Assembly: GCA_031556475.1 (NCBI GenBank)
Contig: JAVBSY010000027.1
Span: 44,303 to 108,302 of the forward strand
Direction: 5' to 3'
Length of the DNA stretch: 64,000 nt
Source: Azoarcus sp031556475
GTDB lineage: Bacteria; Pseudomonadota; Gammaproteobacteria; Burkholderiales; Rhodocyclaceae
The notes beneath the pieces are model-generated. The model was not told the DNA's origin, ran no database searches, and saw nothing but the letters and a program-made list of their open reading frames with translations. Shown here piece by piece: positions 51,944 through 61,545 of the stretch; the first letter of the stretch is position 1; every line of letters begins with the position of its first letter. The position numbers and the translations under genes were made by a program.

Positions 51944-53890
51944 TTACCGCGCAATCGACAGCATTTCTTCGAACAGAGTCTGAGCCACCGTCATCACACG
52001 CGCGGAAGCTTGGTACGCCTGTTGGTAACGTAGCAGATTGGCCGCTTCTTCGTCGAGATTGACGCCTGACAGGCTGTCGCGGGCATCCTGCGCCTGAGCC
52101 AGCATGGCTTCCTGCGAGGTGATGGCGACTTTCACTTCGTTCGTCTGGTTGCCAACACGGGAAACGAGTTGAGCATAGGCGCCCGAGGCGGTGGTCGTTG
52201 GTCCGTTACCGGAGTCGTAGAAAATCTTGGTGGTTTGCAACGCGCCGAGCAAGGTAGCGTTACGGTTGTCCGCCACGCCCTTTTCCGTCGGCGAGAAGGT
52301 GAATTGGTCGCCATCGACCGGCGTGCCGGCAACCTTGAAGGAAAACGAGAAGCCGGCCGGCGACGTCAGCGTGAAGTCCTTGCCCACGCTGTCGGTGGCG
52401 GGGTTGAAGTTCGCATCCGGCGACAGCGTGTAGCCGGGCGGCAGGGTGAAAGCACCACTGCTGTAGGTGAGCGAAATGTTGGCGAAATCGGGGACGGTAC
52501 CGGTGACCATGCCCGTGGTGTCGAGCGTGACGATGTTTTCCACGCGGCCGTTACCGCTGTTCGACAACGGCGCCGTAACCGAAACCGGGTTGCCGGCGGC
52601 GACTTTGCGCGGGTCGGTGATCGCCACCGCGATGTCGCGCGCAGCGTAGCGGGTAGGCTGGATCAGGGCCGTGTCGCCCGCCGCCAGGGTGATGCCGGAA
52701 ATCTGCATGCCATCGACGTCGAAGGTAACGCTGGGCACCGTGGTCGTGGGCGAAAAGACTTTGTTGTCGGAAACGCGTACCAGCGAATAAGTGCCGCTGT
52801 CGTTGATCAACTGATAATCACTGGCGGTGAGCTGACCGATCTGGGTCGGATCGATGGTGACGGAGGCCGCGCCCGTCGGCGAAACGAACGGCGACGGCAC
52901 GGTAAAGAAATCCTGTCCGAGCGCACCGTCGAGATCCTGCCCAAGCTTGTGCTGGTTATTGAAGGCGGTCATCAAACCCAGCGCAACCAGACCGAGCTGA
53001 TTCTGCACACCGTTGAGGGATTCGTTGCGGAAGGTGAGCAGGCCCGCAAGCTGACCGCCGGTCATCAAGCGGTCGGGCAGGATGATTTCCTTGTTGTTGG
53101 GTGCAATCAACGCAATCGAAGAACGCGACGGATCGCGCGGATCCTGCACTGTCGCCAGACGGCTGGCCGTGGAACCTTGCACCAGGCTCTGACCGCTGCC
53201 GATGAACACATTGAGCGAACCGTCCTTTTCTTCGACGGTACTGACCTTGACGAGCTGATTCAGCTCGGCGATGAGCTGATCGCGCTGGTCGAGCAAGTCG
53301 TTCGCCGGCACGCTGGGGCCGGCAGTCTGCACGACCAGGATGCGCTGGTTGATATCAGCAATGGATTTGGCGTAGCTGTTGATCTGGTCGACAGTCGCGG
53401 AGATGTCACCCTCCACGCCCTGGCGGATTTCGGTCAGGCGCGCGTTGGTGGTGCTGAAGCTCGCCACCATCGCTTGCGCGTTGGAGATCATCGACTGGCG
53501 GGCGGCAGTGCTCGTCGGGTTGGCGGCAACTTCCTGCACACCGGCAAAAAACTGCTGCATCGCTGCCGAAACGCCGGAGGTCGCATCGGCAAGCAGGTTG
53601 TCGACCTGGCTGATCTGAGCGTAGTAGGCGTTGTATTGGGAGAGGCGGTTGGCCGAATTCAGCACCTGCCCTTCGAGAAACTGGCTGTAGGAACGCGTAA
53701 CCGACAAAATTTGCGTACCGCGACCGAAGAAGCCGACACCGCCGACAAAATACGGCTCGTTCGAGCCCTGATTGACGGTCTGACGGTGATAACCGTCGGT
53801 CTTCGCATTGCTGATGTTGTGGCCGGTCGTCACCAGCCCGCCTTGCGCGGCATTCAGCCCGGTGAGTCCGATGTTTAACAAGCCGCCCAT
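51944..53890 (-). CDS. flgK: Hook-associated protein FlgK (HAP1)
   Basis: A 648-residue protein with the rod/hook-type N-terminus (LNIGLTGLNAAQGGLVTTGHNISNAKTDGYHRQ) and the C-terminus (GVNLDEEAANLLRYQQAYQASARVMTVAQTLFEEML). It is complete. The ribosome binding site is GAGGAAAG. A sigma-54 promoter precedes it, and a perfect inverted repeat brackets the predicted transcription start. Confidence 0.97.
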   Translation of the reverse strand: MGGLLNIGLTGLNAAQGGLVTTGHNISNAKTDGYHRQTVNQGSNEPYFVGGVGFFGRGTQILSVTRSYSQFLEGQVLNSANRLSQYNAYYAQISQVDNLLADATSGVSAAMQQFFAGVQEVAANPTSTAARQSMISNAQAMVASFSTTNARLTEIRQGVEGDISATVDQINSYAKSIADINQRILVVQTAGPSVPANDLLDQRDQLIAELNQLVKVSTVEEKDGSLNVFIGSGQSLVQGSTASRLATVQDPRDPSRSSIALIAPNNKEIILPDRLMTGGQLAGLLTFRNESLNGVQNQLGLVALGLMTAFNNQHKLGQDLDGALGQDFFTVPSPFVSPTGAASVTIDPTQIGQLTASDYQLINDSGTYSLVRVSDNKVFSPTTTVPSVTFDVDGMQISGITLAAGDTALIQPTRYAARDIAVAITDPRKVAAGNPVSVTAPLSNSGNGRVENIVTLDTTGMVTGTVPDFANISLTYSSGAFTLPPGYTLSPDANFNPATDSVGKDFTLTSPAGFSFSFKVAGTPVDGDQFTFSPTEKGVADNRNATLLGALQTTKIFYDSGNGPTTTASGAYAQLVSRVGNQTNEVKVAITSQEAMLAQAQDARDSLSGVNLDEEAANLLRYQQAYQASARVMTVAQTLFEEMLSIAR

Positions 53891-53902
53891 TTTGCTTTCC
53901 TC

Positions 53903-53929
53903 GATTAGCTACCCTTTTACAAGCTAATC
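53903..53929. repeat. Perfect inverted repeat at the flgK transcription start
   Basis: GATTAGCT (53903-53910) and AGCTAATC (53922-53929) are separated by 11 nt. The predicted flgK start (about 53921) falls at the inner edge of one arm, so this is positioned like an operator. It is AT-rich relative to its surroundings. Confidence 0.6.
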
Positions 53930-53931
53930 AA

Positions 53932-53947
53932 AGCAAGACGCTTGCCA
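53932..53947 (-). promoter_or_regulatory. Sigma-54 promoter of flgKL
   Basis: On the minus strand, TGGCAAG-N4-TTGCT has one mismatch to the consensus and exact spacing. The predicted start is near 53921, with a leader of about 31 nt to flgK. Confidence 0.85.
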
Positions 53948-54000
53948 GTTTCTATTACCCATGGCGGGCGGGCCGCATCGCCCCCTGCTGCAGCACTACA

Positions 54001-55014
54001 TCAACCCGCCAATGCGCCTCGCAAAGTCGAGCCGCCGATGATGCGCGTGAGCTTGTCGGCATACATGGGATCGGTGGCGTAGCCGGCCTGCTGCAAGCTG
54101 CGCGCAAAGCCCGAAGCGTCGGTCTGGCCCAATACCGTGGCATAGCGGGGGCTGTTGGACAGCAAATCGGCGTAATCGCGGAAAGCTTCGGCGTAGGAAG
54201 CGTAAGCGCGGAACCGTGCATCCTCGGAATAAGGCCGTGTGCCGGCGTATTCCGTGACCGACTGCGCCACGGTATCGCCCTTCCAACTGGAGCCGGCCTT
54301 GATGTTGAACAGGTTGTAGCTGGAGCTGCCGTCGCTGCGGCGCAATACCTTGTCGCCCCAGCCGGTTTCCAGCGCCGCCTGGGCGATCATGAACTGCGGG
54401 GGAATGCCGGTTTTACGGCTGGCTTCGAGCGCATGCGGCCACACGTCGTCGACGAAGGACCGGATCCGCTCGGATATGGCGCCGCCCGCATCGCGCGCGG
54501 CACGAATGGCATCGTCGAGCTTGGTAGCCAGCGCCGCCATGTCGATGCCGGAATCCTCGTCCGTGGCGGCAAGACCGGCAGTGCTTTCCGGAAAGCGCAA
54601 TCTGGCGGCAACATTTGCCGCCCCGACGATAACGCTGGAAAGATCGAAGCCACTCTTTCCCGCCGTACCGTTATCAGCGGCAAAAGCAGCAATGGGATCG
54701 AAGGTTTCGGGCTTGCCGCCGAGCTGGCGGTAAATCACATCGGACAGGCCCGTGCCACGCCCTTGCGCCAGATTGAGCGCAAGCTGCTGATCGAGCAGCC
54801 CTTGGTACATCCGTGTCTGATCGCTGTCGAACATGCTGTTGGCCGGCGTAGCGTCGCGCATCGACTTCAGCACCATCTGCAGGAACATCGCTTCGAACTG
54901 CTTGGACGCAGCGCGCAGCGTTTCAGGCGAGTCCGGATCGTTGCGCGCAAGCCGCTTGAGATCGCCCAACGAGTTGGGATCGAGCACATTAAGCTGGACA
55001 CCACCGGTACTCAT
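54001..55014 (-). CDS. flgJ: Flagellar rod assembly protein / muramidase FlgJ
   Basis: A 337-residue bifunctional protein. The N-terminal rod-binding domain (AASKQFEAMFLQMVLKSMRDATPANSMFDSDQTRMYQGLLDQQLA) is followed by a linker and a C-terminal glucosaminidase-type domain (FMIAQAALETGWGDKVLRR...SSYNLFNIKAGSSWKGD). It locally opens peptidoglycan for the growing rod. It is directly adjacent to flgI (2 nt). Confidence 0.96.
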   Translation of the reverse strand: MSTGGVQLNVLDPNSLGDLKRLARNDPDSPETLRAASKQFEAMFLQMVLKSMRDATPANSMFDSDQTRMYQGLLDQQLALNLAQGRGTGLSDVIYRQLGGKPETFDPIAAFAADNGTAGKSGFDLSSVIVGAANVAARLRFPESTAGLAATDEDSGIDMAALATKLDDAIRAARDAGGAISERIRSFVDDVWPHALEASRKTGIPPQFMIAQAALETGWGDKVLRRSDGSSSYNLFNIKAGSSWKGDTVAQSVTEYAGTRPYSEDARFRAYASYAEAFRDYADLLSNSPRYATVLGQTDASGFARSLQQAGYATDPMYADKLTRIIGGSTLRGALAG

Positions 55015-55015
55015 G

Positions 55016-56134
55016 TCAGATCACCTCCAGTTCGGCACGCAGGGCACCCGCTGACTTCATCGCCTGGAGAATGCTGACCAGATCGATCGGTTTGGCGCCG
55101 AGCGCGTTGAGCGCTTTCACCACATCAGCAAGATTAGCGCCTGCCTTGACCTCGAACAGCGGACTGATGGGCTGCTGGATATCCACCTGACCCGTTTGCG
55201 CCACCACCGTCTGCCCGCCCGACAGCGGCGCCGGCTGACTGACCTGGGTGGTGTTGCCGACCGTGACCGTCAGGCTGCCGTGCGCAACCGCACAGTGCTC
55301 CAGGGTAACGCGCTGATTCATCACCACCGAACCGGTACGCGAATTGACGATGACCCTGGCCGCCTGCGCCACGGGGGTAACGGAAAGGTTTTCGACCTGA
55401 CCGAGGAAGGCGACGCGGGCGCTGGAATCCTGCGGTGCGCGTACGCGGATACTGCGCCCGTCCAGCGCCACGGCACTGCCCGGCACAGCCTGGTTGATCG
55501 CGTCGACGACACGGCGCGCGGTACCGAAGTCCGTTGCGTTCAGTTCGAACATCACGTACTCGCCCTGCCCCAGTTCGGCGGCGACTCCCCGCTCGACCGT
55601 GGCCCCCGCCGGAATCCGTCCGGCGGACAGGTGATTGATGACCTGGGAAGCACCACCACCGGCCTGCGCACCCGCCCCGCCGACGATCATGTTGCCTTGG
55701 GCAAGGGCGTAAATCTGGCCGTCCGCACCCTTGAGCGGCGCCATCACCAGCGTACCGCCGCGCAGGCTCTTGGCGTTGCCGATGGAGGATACGGTGACAT
55801 CGATCCGCTGCCCCGGCCGGGCGAACGGCGGCAGCGTGGCCGTCACCATCACCGCGGCAACGTTTTTCAGTTGCAGGTTGGTTCCAGACGGTACGGTAAT
55901 GCCCATGTTGCCGAGCATGTTGGCGATGCTCTGCACGGTAAACGGCGTCTGCGTGGTCTGGTCGCCACTGCCATCCAGGCCGACGACGAGACCGTAGCCG
56001 ACCAGTTGGTTGTCGCGCACCCCGGAGATCGAGGCCAGATCCTTGATCCGCTCCGCGCTGGCGAGCGGCGAAAAAGCAAATACCAGTGCGGCAAGCAGCA
56101 CGGCAAAAATTTCCTGACGATCGCTGCGCATCAT
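55016..56134 (-). CDS. flgI: Flagellar P-ring protein FlgI
   Basis: A 372-residue periplasmic protein with a signal peptide (EIFAVLLAALVFAFSPLASAE), then RIKDLASISGVRDNQLVGYGLVVGLDGSGDQT and PFTVQSIANMLGNMGI. The C-terminal region (ANLADVVKALNALGAKPIDLVSILQAMKSAGAL) is canonical. It forms the P ring around the rod. Confidence 0.97.
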   Translation of the reverse strand: MMRSDRQEIFAVLLAALVFAFSPLASAERIKDLASISGVRDNQLVGYGLVVGLDGSGDQTTQTPFTVQSIANMLGNMGITVPSGTNLQLKNVAAVMVTATLPPFARPGQRIDVTVSSIGNAKSLRGGTLVMAPLKGADGQIYALAQGNMIVGGAGAQAGGGASQVINHLSAGRIPAGATVERGVAAELGQGEYVMFELNATDFGTARRVVDAINQAVPGSAVALDGRSIRVRAPQDSSARVAFLGQVENLSVTPVAQAARVIVNSRTGSVVMNQRVTLEHCAVAHGSLTVTVGNTTQVSQPAPLSGGQTVVAQTGQVDIQQPISPLFEVKAGANLADVVKALNALGAKPIDLVSILQAMKSAGALRAELEVI

Positions 56135-56146
56135 CCTTTCCTCAAA

Positions 56147-56845
56147 TCAGAACGGCAGCACATTGATGAAGAAACGCTGCAGCCAACCCATCGTGTTCGA
56201 TTCGTCGATGAAACCGCTGCCGCGGTACTCGATGCGGGCATCGGCCACCTGGGTCGATTGCACGGTATTGGTGCCGCTGATGGTGTAGGGGTTGATCACG
56301 CCGGAGAAGCGGATGAATTCGTTGCCCTGGTTGATCGAAATCTGCTTTTCGCCCGACACCAGCAGATTGCCGTTCGGGTAAAGATCGATCACGGTCACGC
56401 TGATCGTGCCGTTGAACGCGTTGTTGGCCGCAGCCGCGCCCTTGCCGGAAAAATCCGACGTCACGCCGGCCTCGGCATTCAACCCGGCAAGCCCGGACAA
56501 CGGCACCTTGGAAGCGGCGGTGATGCCGCCGGTGATCGAAGACTCCCGCCCGGCGCTGGAGTTGGCGTTTTTCTGCGCGGTGTTACGCTCGACCAGATTG
56601 ATGGTGATGATGTCGCCGACGTTACGCGCGCGACGATCCTCGAACAAAGGACGTATCTGTCCCGCCTGATAGATCGCGCCGTTGGCGGGAACCGCCTGCG
56701 GCCGGTTTTCGGGGCGCACGCTCATCGGCTGATGCACCGCGGTCGGCGGCGTGGGATAAACCGACGCGCAACCCACGAAAATGGCGGGCGCGAGCAACAA
56801 AATCGCCCTGGACACCGCCTCGAACAAACTGACCCGCGGCCTCAT
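56147..56845 (-). CDS. flgH: Flagellar L-ring lipoprotein FlgH
   Basis: A 232-residue outer-membrane ring protein. The lipobox is LLLAPAIFVGC, followed by AIYQAGQIRPLFEDRRARNVGDIITINLVE and LLVSGEKQISINQGNEFIRFSGVINP, both typical of FlgH. It lies between flgG and flgI in the usual order. Confidence 0.97.
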   Translation of the reverse strand: MRPRVSLFEAVSRAILLLAPAIFVGCASVYPTPPTAVHQPMSVRPENRPQAVPANGAIYQAGQIRPLFEDRRARNVGDIITINLVERNTAQKNANSSAGRESSITGGITAASKVPLSGLAGLNAEAGVTSDFSGKGAAAANNAFNGTISVTVIDLYPNGNLLVSGEKQISINQGNEFIRFSGVINPYTISGTNTVQSTQVADARIEYRGSGFIDESNTMGWLQRFFINVLPF

Positions 56846-56856
56846 CGCCCGCTCCT

Positions 56857-57639
56857 TTAGAGTTGCGTCAGCCGGCCGAGCATCTGATCGGAGGTCTGCA
56901 CCACGCGCGAATTCATCTCGTAGGCGCGCTGGGTCACGATCATGTTCACCAATTCCTCGGCCACATTGACGTTGCTGGTTTCGACATAGCCCTGGTTGAG
57001 CACGCCGGCGCCGTTCGCACCCGGCTGATTGGGCGTGGCCACGCCGCTGGAGGCGGTTTCGAGAAAGAGGTTTTCGCCCACGCTCTGCAGGCCACCCGGA
57101 TTGATGAAAGTCGCCAGCTGAATGTTGCCGATCTGCGCCGGATTGACCTGCCCGGCCTGGAGCACGCTGACGGTGCCGTCCTTGCCGATGGTGACCGACA
57201 GCGCGTCAGCCGGAATGTTGATGTTGTCGGCCAGCAGATAACCGCTGGCGGTGGTGACGTTGCCCTGGCTGTCCTTCTGCAGCGCACCGTCGCGCGTATA
57301 GGCGGTGGTGCCGTCCGGCAAGGCGATCTGCAGATAGCCTTCGCCCTGAATGGCGATATCGAGCGTATTGCCGGTTTGCTGCAGGTTGCCCTGTGTAAGG
57401 ATGCGCTCGGTTGCGACCGGGCGCACACCCGTACCCATCTGCAGGCCAGAGCCGATCTGCGTCTGCTGCGTGGATTGCGCACCGGGCTGGCGGATGGTCT
57501 GGTAGAGCAGATCCTCGAATACCGGGCGCTGCCGCTTGAAACCGTTGGTGGAAACGTTGGCGAGGTTGTTGGAAATGACGTCCAGCGAAGTTTGCTGAGC
57601 ATCCAGCCCGGTGCGGGCGACCCACAGCGAACGGATCAT
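56857..57639 (-). CDS. flgG: Flagellar distal rod protein FlgG
   Basis: A 260-residue rod protein: MIRSLWVARTGLDAQQTSLDVISNNLANVSTNGFKRQRPVFEDLLYQTIR, the AVATERILTQGN-like region and VAEELVNMIVTQRAYEMNSRVVQTSDQML at the end. A 157-nt gap to flgF holds a small CCCGG/CCGGG hairpin (57729-57744). Confidence 0.97.
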   Translation of the reverse strand: MIRSLWVARTGLDAQQTSLDVISNNLANVSTNGFKRQRPVFEDLLYQTIRQPGAQSTQQTQIGSGLQMGTGVRPVATERILTQGNLQQTGNTLDIAIQGEGYLQIALPDGTTAYTRDGALQKDSQGNVTTASGYLLADNINIPADALSVTIGKDGTVSVLQAGQVNPAQIGNIQLATFINPGGLQSVGENLFLETASSGVATPNQPGANGAGVLNQGYVETSNVNVAEELVNMIVTQRAYEMNSRVVQTSDQMLGRLTQL

Positions 57640-57796
57640 GATGGACTCCTGAATTTATTCGATCAGCGTATTGACGGAGGACACGACGCGACGCGCATTG
57701 TGTCCATCCTTTCCGATTGCAGCTTAAACCCGGCAAAGACCGGGCAATCCACCGATAAGCGACGCAAAAACCATGCTGATCCGCGCCGTGCCCTAC

Positions 57797-58546
57797 TCAA
57801 GCACTGACGGAGAGCACCTGGGCCGCCGCACGGTCGTTCTGTTCCGCCGTCTGCAACATGCGCGTCTGCATTTCGAACTGGCGCGACAACGAAATCATCG
57901 TCACCATCTGCTCGACCACATTCACGTTGCTGCCTTCCAGATTGCCCGCCGCGACCTTGACGTTCTCGTCGATAGGCGCCGCCGCGCCGCTGGCAAGGCG
58001 GAAAAGGCCATCGCCGCCACGCACCAGCTCCGCTTCGGGTGGATTGACCAGCTTGAGCTGATCAATGATGTTCACCACGTTCTGCTGCCCGATCGTGGTC
58101 GAAATGGCCGAGAGCGTGCCGTCGCGGCCGATGATGATTTCGTTGTCGGGCGGCAGCGTAACCGGCGCGCCGCCGGTACCAAGTACCGGCAGGCCGTTGC
58201 GCGTCTGCAATACACCGTTGGCGTCCACCGCCAGGCTGCCGTCGCGGGTGTAGGCCTCGCTGCCATCGGCCGCCCGCACCGCGAGCCAACCCTTGCCTTC
58301 CACCGCGACGTCGAGCGGACGGCCGGTGAACTGCAGCGCACCGGGCGCAAAATTGGTCGCGATGCTGGCATCGACCGTAAATGACCGGCTGCGCAACGCC
58401 TCCGTCTGGACTTCGACCGCGCGCAGCCGATGCATCTCGGTGCGAAAACCCGTGGAGGTGGCGTTGGCGAGGTTGTGTGCAACCGCGGCTTGCTGCTCCA
58501 GCGTGTATTTCGCTCCGGTCATTGCGGTATAGACGACGCGATCCAT
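57797..58546 (-). CDS. flgF: Flagellar proximal rod protein FlgF
   Basis: A 249-residue rod protein: MDRVVYTAMTGAKYTLEQQAAVAHNLANATSTGFR at the start, a central FlgE/F/G-type domain and NVNVVEQMVTMISLSRQFEMQTRMLQTAEQND near the end. It is complete. Confidence 0.96.
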   Translation of the reverse strand: MDRVVYTAMTGAKYTLEQQAAVAHNLANATSTGFRTEMHRLRAVEVQTEALRSRSFTVDASIATNFAPGALQFTGRPLDVAVEGKGWLAVRAADGSEAYTRDGSLAVDANGVLQTRNGLPVLGTGGAPVTLPPDNEIIIGRDGTLSAISTTIGQQNVVNIIDQLKLVNPPEAELVRGGDGLFRLASGAAAPIDENVKVAAGNLEGSNVNVVEQMVTMISLSRQFEMQTRMLQTAEQNDRAAAQVLSVSA

Positions 58547-58573
58547 TTCTTTTCTCCGCTAGTCCTTCAGGTT

Positions 58574-59878
58574 TTACCTCAGGTTCACCAGCGTTTGCAG
58601 GATCTGATCCTGCGTGCGAATCGATTGCGCGTTGGCCTGGTAGTTGCGCTGCTGGATGATGAGGTTCACCAACTCGGCGGTAAGATCGACGTTGGAATCT
58701 TCGACCTGGCCCGAAGTCACGACCCCCAACACCCCGGTACCCGGCGCACCGAGAATCGGCTGCCCGGACTCGGACGATTCCGCCCACAGGTTGTTGCCGA
58801 GCGAAATCAAGCCGTTCGGACTGGCGAAATTCGCCAGCGCCAGTTTGGCGATGCTGCGCGTCTGGCCGTTGCTGTACGTGCCCTGGACGATGCCGTCCTT
58901 GGTCACGTTCATGCCGGTCAGCTGGCCGGGACCGTAGCCGTTCTGCGGCAGCGCGGTCACGGCAAACGGCTCGCCGAACTGGGTCATCTTGGACAAGTCG
59001 ATGTCGAAATCGAGATCGGCCGCGCCGTTGCCAAGGTCCGCCGCCGTACGGGTGAAATTGAACGTGGCCGCGGTCGGGTTGGTGATCACGCCCAGTTCGG
59101 TGAACTCGAGCGGGTTGGCCGGCTCGTAAAAACCGCCACCGCCCAGCGTATCGCCGGTCAGCGAAGTCGGCGTATCGCCGTCCAGGCTCGCCCACACCGA
59201 CCATTGCCGGTCGGCGGCCGGATCGGTGCGGATGAAGTAGTAAGTCAATTGGTGCTGGTTGCCCAGACTGTCATACACCGCCATCGACGTCGTGGAGTTG
59301 TAGCTCTCGACCGGTATCGGATCGGCCGCCGGATCGAACGCCAGCGTGGGACGCACGTCGCGTGAATCCAGGTTGGCCACGACGCCGGCCCCTTTCGCGC
59401 CCTGCGTGGCGCTCGGCTGGATCGGCGCCGTATCGATGTGGATCGGGCTTGGCGTACCCTCGAACAAAGCCACGCCATTGATGACCGAGGACACGGCAAA
59501 GCCGGAAAGATAGTCGCCACTGGCGGTAATGATGTCGCCGTTCTTGTTGGCGTCGAACTGACCGTTGCGCGTATAGGCAATCGAACCGTCGGCGCGCTGG
59601 ATACGGAAAAACCCGTTGCCGTTGATCGCCATGTCGAGCGGATTGCTGGTAATGGTCGGATTGCCCTGGGTAAAGCTCTGAAAAACCGAGTTGATGAAAG
59701 TGCCGATGCCGACCTGAACGTTGCTCGCGGCACCATTCACCGTCGCCGCGTAAATATCGGCGAAGCGGGCGCTGCCGGACTTGAAGCCGACCGTGCTGGC
59801 ATTGGCAATGTTGTTGCTCACCACGTCGATCGCTTTCGACGATGAGTTGAGCCCGCTCAAACCTTGCTGGAAAGCCAT
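58574..59878 (-). CDS. flgE: Flagellar hook protein FlgE
   Basis: A 434-residue hook subunit. The N-terminus is AFQQGLSGLNSSSKAIDVVSNNIANASTVGFKSG, the middle has a hook-specific domain (YYFIRTDPAADRQWSVWASLDG) and the C-terminus is DLTAELVNLIIQQRNYQANAQSIRTQDQILQTLVNLR. The length is normal for FlgE. It starts 15 nt after flgD. Confidence 0.97.
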   Translation of the reverse strand: MAFQQGLSGLNSSSKAIDVVSNNIANASTVGFKSGSARFADIYAATVNGAASNVQVGIGTFINSVFQSFTQGNPTITSNPLDMAINGNGFFRIQRADGSIAYTRNGQFDANKNGDIITASGDYLSGFAVSSVINGVALFEGTPSPIHIDTAPIQPSATQGAKGAGVVANLDSRDVRPTLAFDPAADPIPVESYNSTTSMAVYDSLGNQHQLTYYFIRTDPAADRQWSVWASLDGDTPTSLTGDTLGGGGFYEPANPLEFTELGVITNPTAATFNFTRTAADLGNGAADLDFDIDLSKMTQFGEPFAVTALPQNGYGPGQLTGMNVTKDGIVQGTYSNGQTRSIAKLALANFASPNGLISLGNNLWAESSESGQPILGAPGTGVLGVVTSGQVEDSNVDLTAELVNLIIQQRNYQANAQSIRTQDQILQTLVNLR

Positions 59879-59893
59879 TTTTACTGCTCCGAA

Positions 59894-60559
59894 TCAAAGA
59901 ATCTGCTTAATGTCGTCGATCGTGAAAACGCCCAGCGCGCCCACCTGCAAATCGGTGCTCGACGCGCCACGGATCACGCTGGTGACAAGGCCGAAGGAAA
60001 GCGGATCGACTTTTGCCTCTTCGCCACCCTTTGTAGCGCTTATCGACATGGTGTAGGCACCGGCGGCAGCCGTGCTGCCATCCAGCGTCGTACCGTCCCA
60101 AACGAAGTTGTGGCTACCGGCCGCAAGGCTGTCGAACTTCAACTGCGCCACTTCGACGCCGCTGGCATCCTTGATCGACACCGTGACGTTATCCGCGCCA
60201 TTCGCAAGATCGAAACCGCCAACCCCACCCGCGTCGGTCAGCACCATATTCTTGCCGGGCACCAACACACCGTGGCCAACCAGCGCCGCCGCCTGCAAGC
60301 TGTCGGAGGAATTCTGGGAACTGAGCAATTGCTCGAACATCTTGTTCAAACGCTCGATCCCGTCGACCGTGCTCATCTGCGCCAACTGCGAAGTCAGCTC
60401 GGCATTCTGCAAGGGGTTCATCGGATCCTGATTCTGCAACTGTGTCGTCAACAAAGTCAGGAAACGAATCTGCTCGGCATCTTCCTTCTTCGTCGTCGAA
60501 CTCCGCAGTTTGTTCAAAACGTCCTGTGCCGCCTTGTTCGGATCTACAGTCGTGCTCAT
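59894..60559 (-). CDS. flgD: Flagellar hook assembly scaffold FlgD
   Basis: A 221-residue hook cap. The N-terminal signature (FLTLLTTQLQNQDPMNPLQNAELTSQLAQMSTVDGIERLN) is canonical. It is followed by the FLN/Tudor-like region (ASGVEVAQLKFDSLAAGSHNFVWDGTTLDGSTAAAGAYTM). Confidence 0.97.
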   Translation of the reverse strand: MSTTVDPNKAAQDVLNKLRSSTTKKEDAEQIRFLTLLTTQLQNQDPMNPLQNAELTSQLAQMSTVDGIERLNKMFEQLLSSQNSSDSLQAAALVGHGVLVPGKNMVLTDAGGVGGFDLANGADNVTVSIKDASGVEVAQLKFDSLAAGSHNFVWDGTTLDGSTAAAGAYTMSISATKGGEEAKVDPLSFGLVTSVIRGASSTDLQVGALGVFTIDDIKQIL

Positions 60560-60623
60560 TTATGTCATCTCCTGCTGGGCGGCCCGGCCCACCGGCCAGA
60601 CCTGGTGGGGCCACCTAAACAAT

Positions 60624-61055
60624 TTACTGACCAATCTGCAACGTACGCTGCAGCAACGTGCGGGCCGTGTTCATCACTTCCACATTGTTCTGGTAAGAGC
60701 GTGACGCGGAGATCATATTCACCATCTCCTCCACTACATTCACGTTCGGCATCTCGACATAACCTTCCGTATTCGCCGCCGGATTGTCCGGCTCGTAGCG
60801 CAAGCGCATCGGCGCCGCGCTCTCGACGACCTGCGTAACCTGTACGCCGACGGCGACACTGTCCTTGCCGACGACGGCCGACCCGGCAGCCACCGGCCGC
60901 GCGGCGAACACCACCTGCTTGGCCCGGTACGGCTGACCGTTCTCGTTGACCACGCTGTCGGCGTTGGCCAGGTTGGAAGCCGTCGTATTCAGACGCAACG
61001 ATTGCGCATTGAGCGCCGAACCTGCTACCTGAAGGACATCGAGCATGCTTCCCAT
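60624..61055 (-). CDS. flgC: Flagellar proximal rod protein FlgC
   Basis: A 143-residue rod protein: LDVLQVAGSALNAQSLRLNTTASNLANADSVVNENGQPYRAKQVVF, and the C-terminal MPNVNVVEEMVNMISASRSYQNNVEVMNTARTLLQRTLQ. A GGGAG site at 8 nt supports the first Met. Confidence 0.97.
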   Translation of the reverse strand: MGSMLDVLQVAGSALNAQSLRLNTTASNLANADSVVNENGQPYRAKQVVFAARPVAAGSAVVGKDSVAVGVQVTQVVESAAPMRLRYEPDNPAANTEGYVEMPNVNVVEEMVNMISASRSYQNNVEVMNTARTLLQRTLQIGQ

Positions 61056-61081
61056 GGCTTATCTCCCGCGTACCATTTGTT

Positions 61082-61483
61082 TTATTGGCCACTGACCGCG
61101 CTCTGCATCGAGCGCAGCAGGCCGTTGATGAACGTCAGGCTGGCCTCGTAATGCACCGAATTCTCGGCAAAGGCCGCCCGCTCCACATCCATATTGACCG
61201 TGTTGCCGTCCACGCTGGACTGCAGCTCGCCGCGGAACAGCGTTGCCGCCGCAAGCGGATTGTCAATGACATCGGCGATGTGCCGAGATTGCGTCGTCGA
61301 CAGCGCCAGCGAATTGCGACGGTTCTCCACACCCGAGAGCACAGCGCGAAAATCGATGTCCCTGGCCTTGTAGTACGGTGTGTCGACATTGGCGATGTTC
61401 GACGCCAGCAACTGCTGCCGGTACGCCTGCACATTGAGCGCTGTCTGGTGAAACCGCAGTTGTTCATCTAGCAGGGTTCTCAT
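61082..61483 (-). CDS. flgB: Flagellar proximal rod protein FlgB
   Basis: A 133-residue rod protein, first gene of the flgB-L operon: QLRFHQTALNVQAYRQQLLASNIANVDTPYYKARDIDF, then DMERAAFAENSVHYEASLTFINGLLRSMQSAV. A good AGGTGAGG site precedes the ATG. The sigma-54 promoter at 61546 lies upstream. Confidence 0.97.
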   Translation of the reverse strand: MRTLLDEQLRFHQTALNVQAYRQQLLASNIANVDTPYYKARDIDFRAVLSGVENRRNSLALSTTQSRHIADVIDNPLAAATLFRGELQSSVDGNTVNMDVERAAFAENSVHYEASLTFINGLLRSMQSAVSGQ

Positions 61484-61545
61484 CGCCTCACCTCATTTTC
61501 CGCATTGCCGCCAAAATTCCCTGGCACACGGGACACTCGTCCCAT

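Noticed and set aside
52169..56860. Antisense open frames of more than 550 codons (52169-53878, 55196-56860) opposite flgK and flgIH
   Set aside because: Shadows of certain flagellar genes, lacking ribosome binding sites and domain motifs.
57770..57790. Weak sigma-54-like site before flgG on the minus strand
   Set aside because: The -24 GG is changed to AG and the gene is already served by the flgB operon promoter.
61522..61538. TGGCACA on the plus strand as a sigma-54 promoter for flgA
   Set aside because: The -24 half is good, but no GC dinucleotide occurs at the -12 position.
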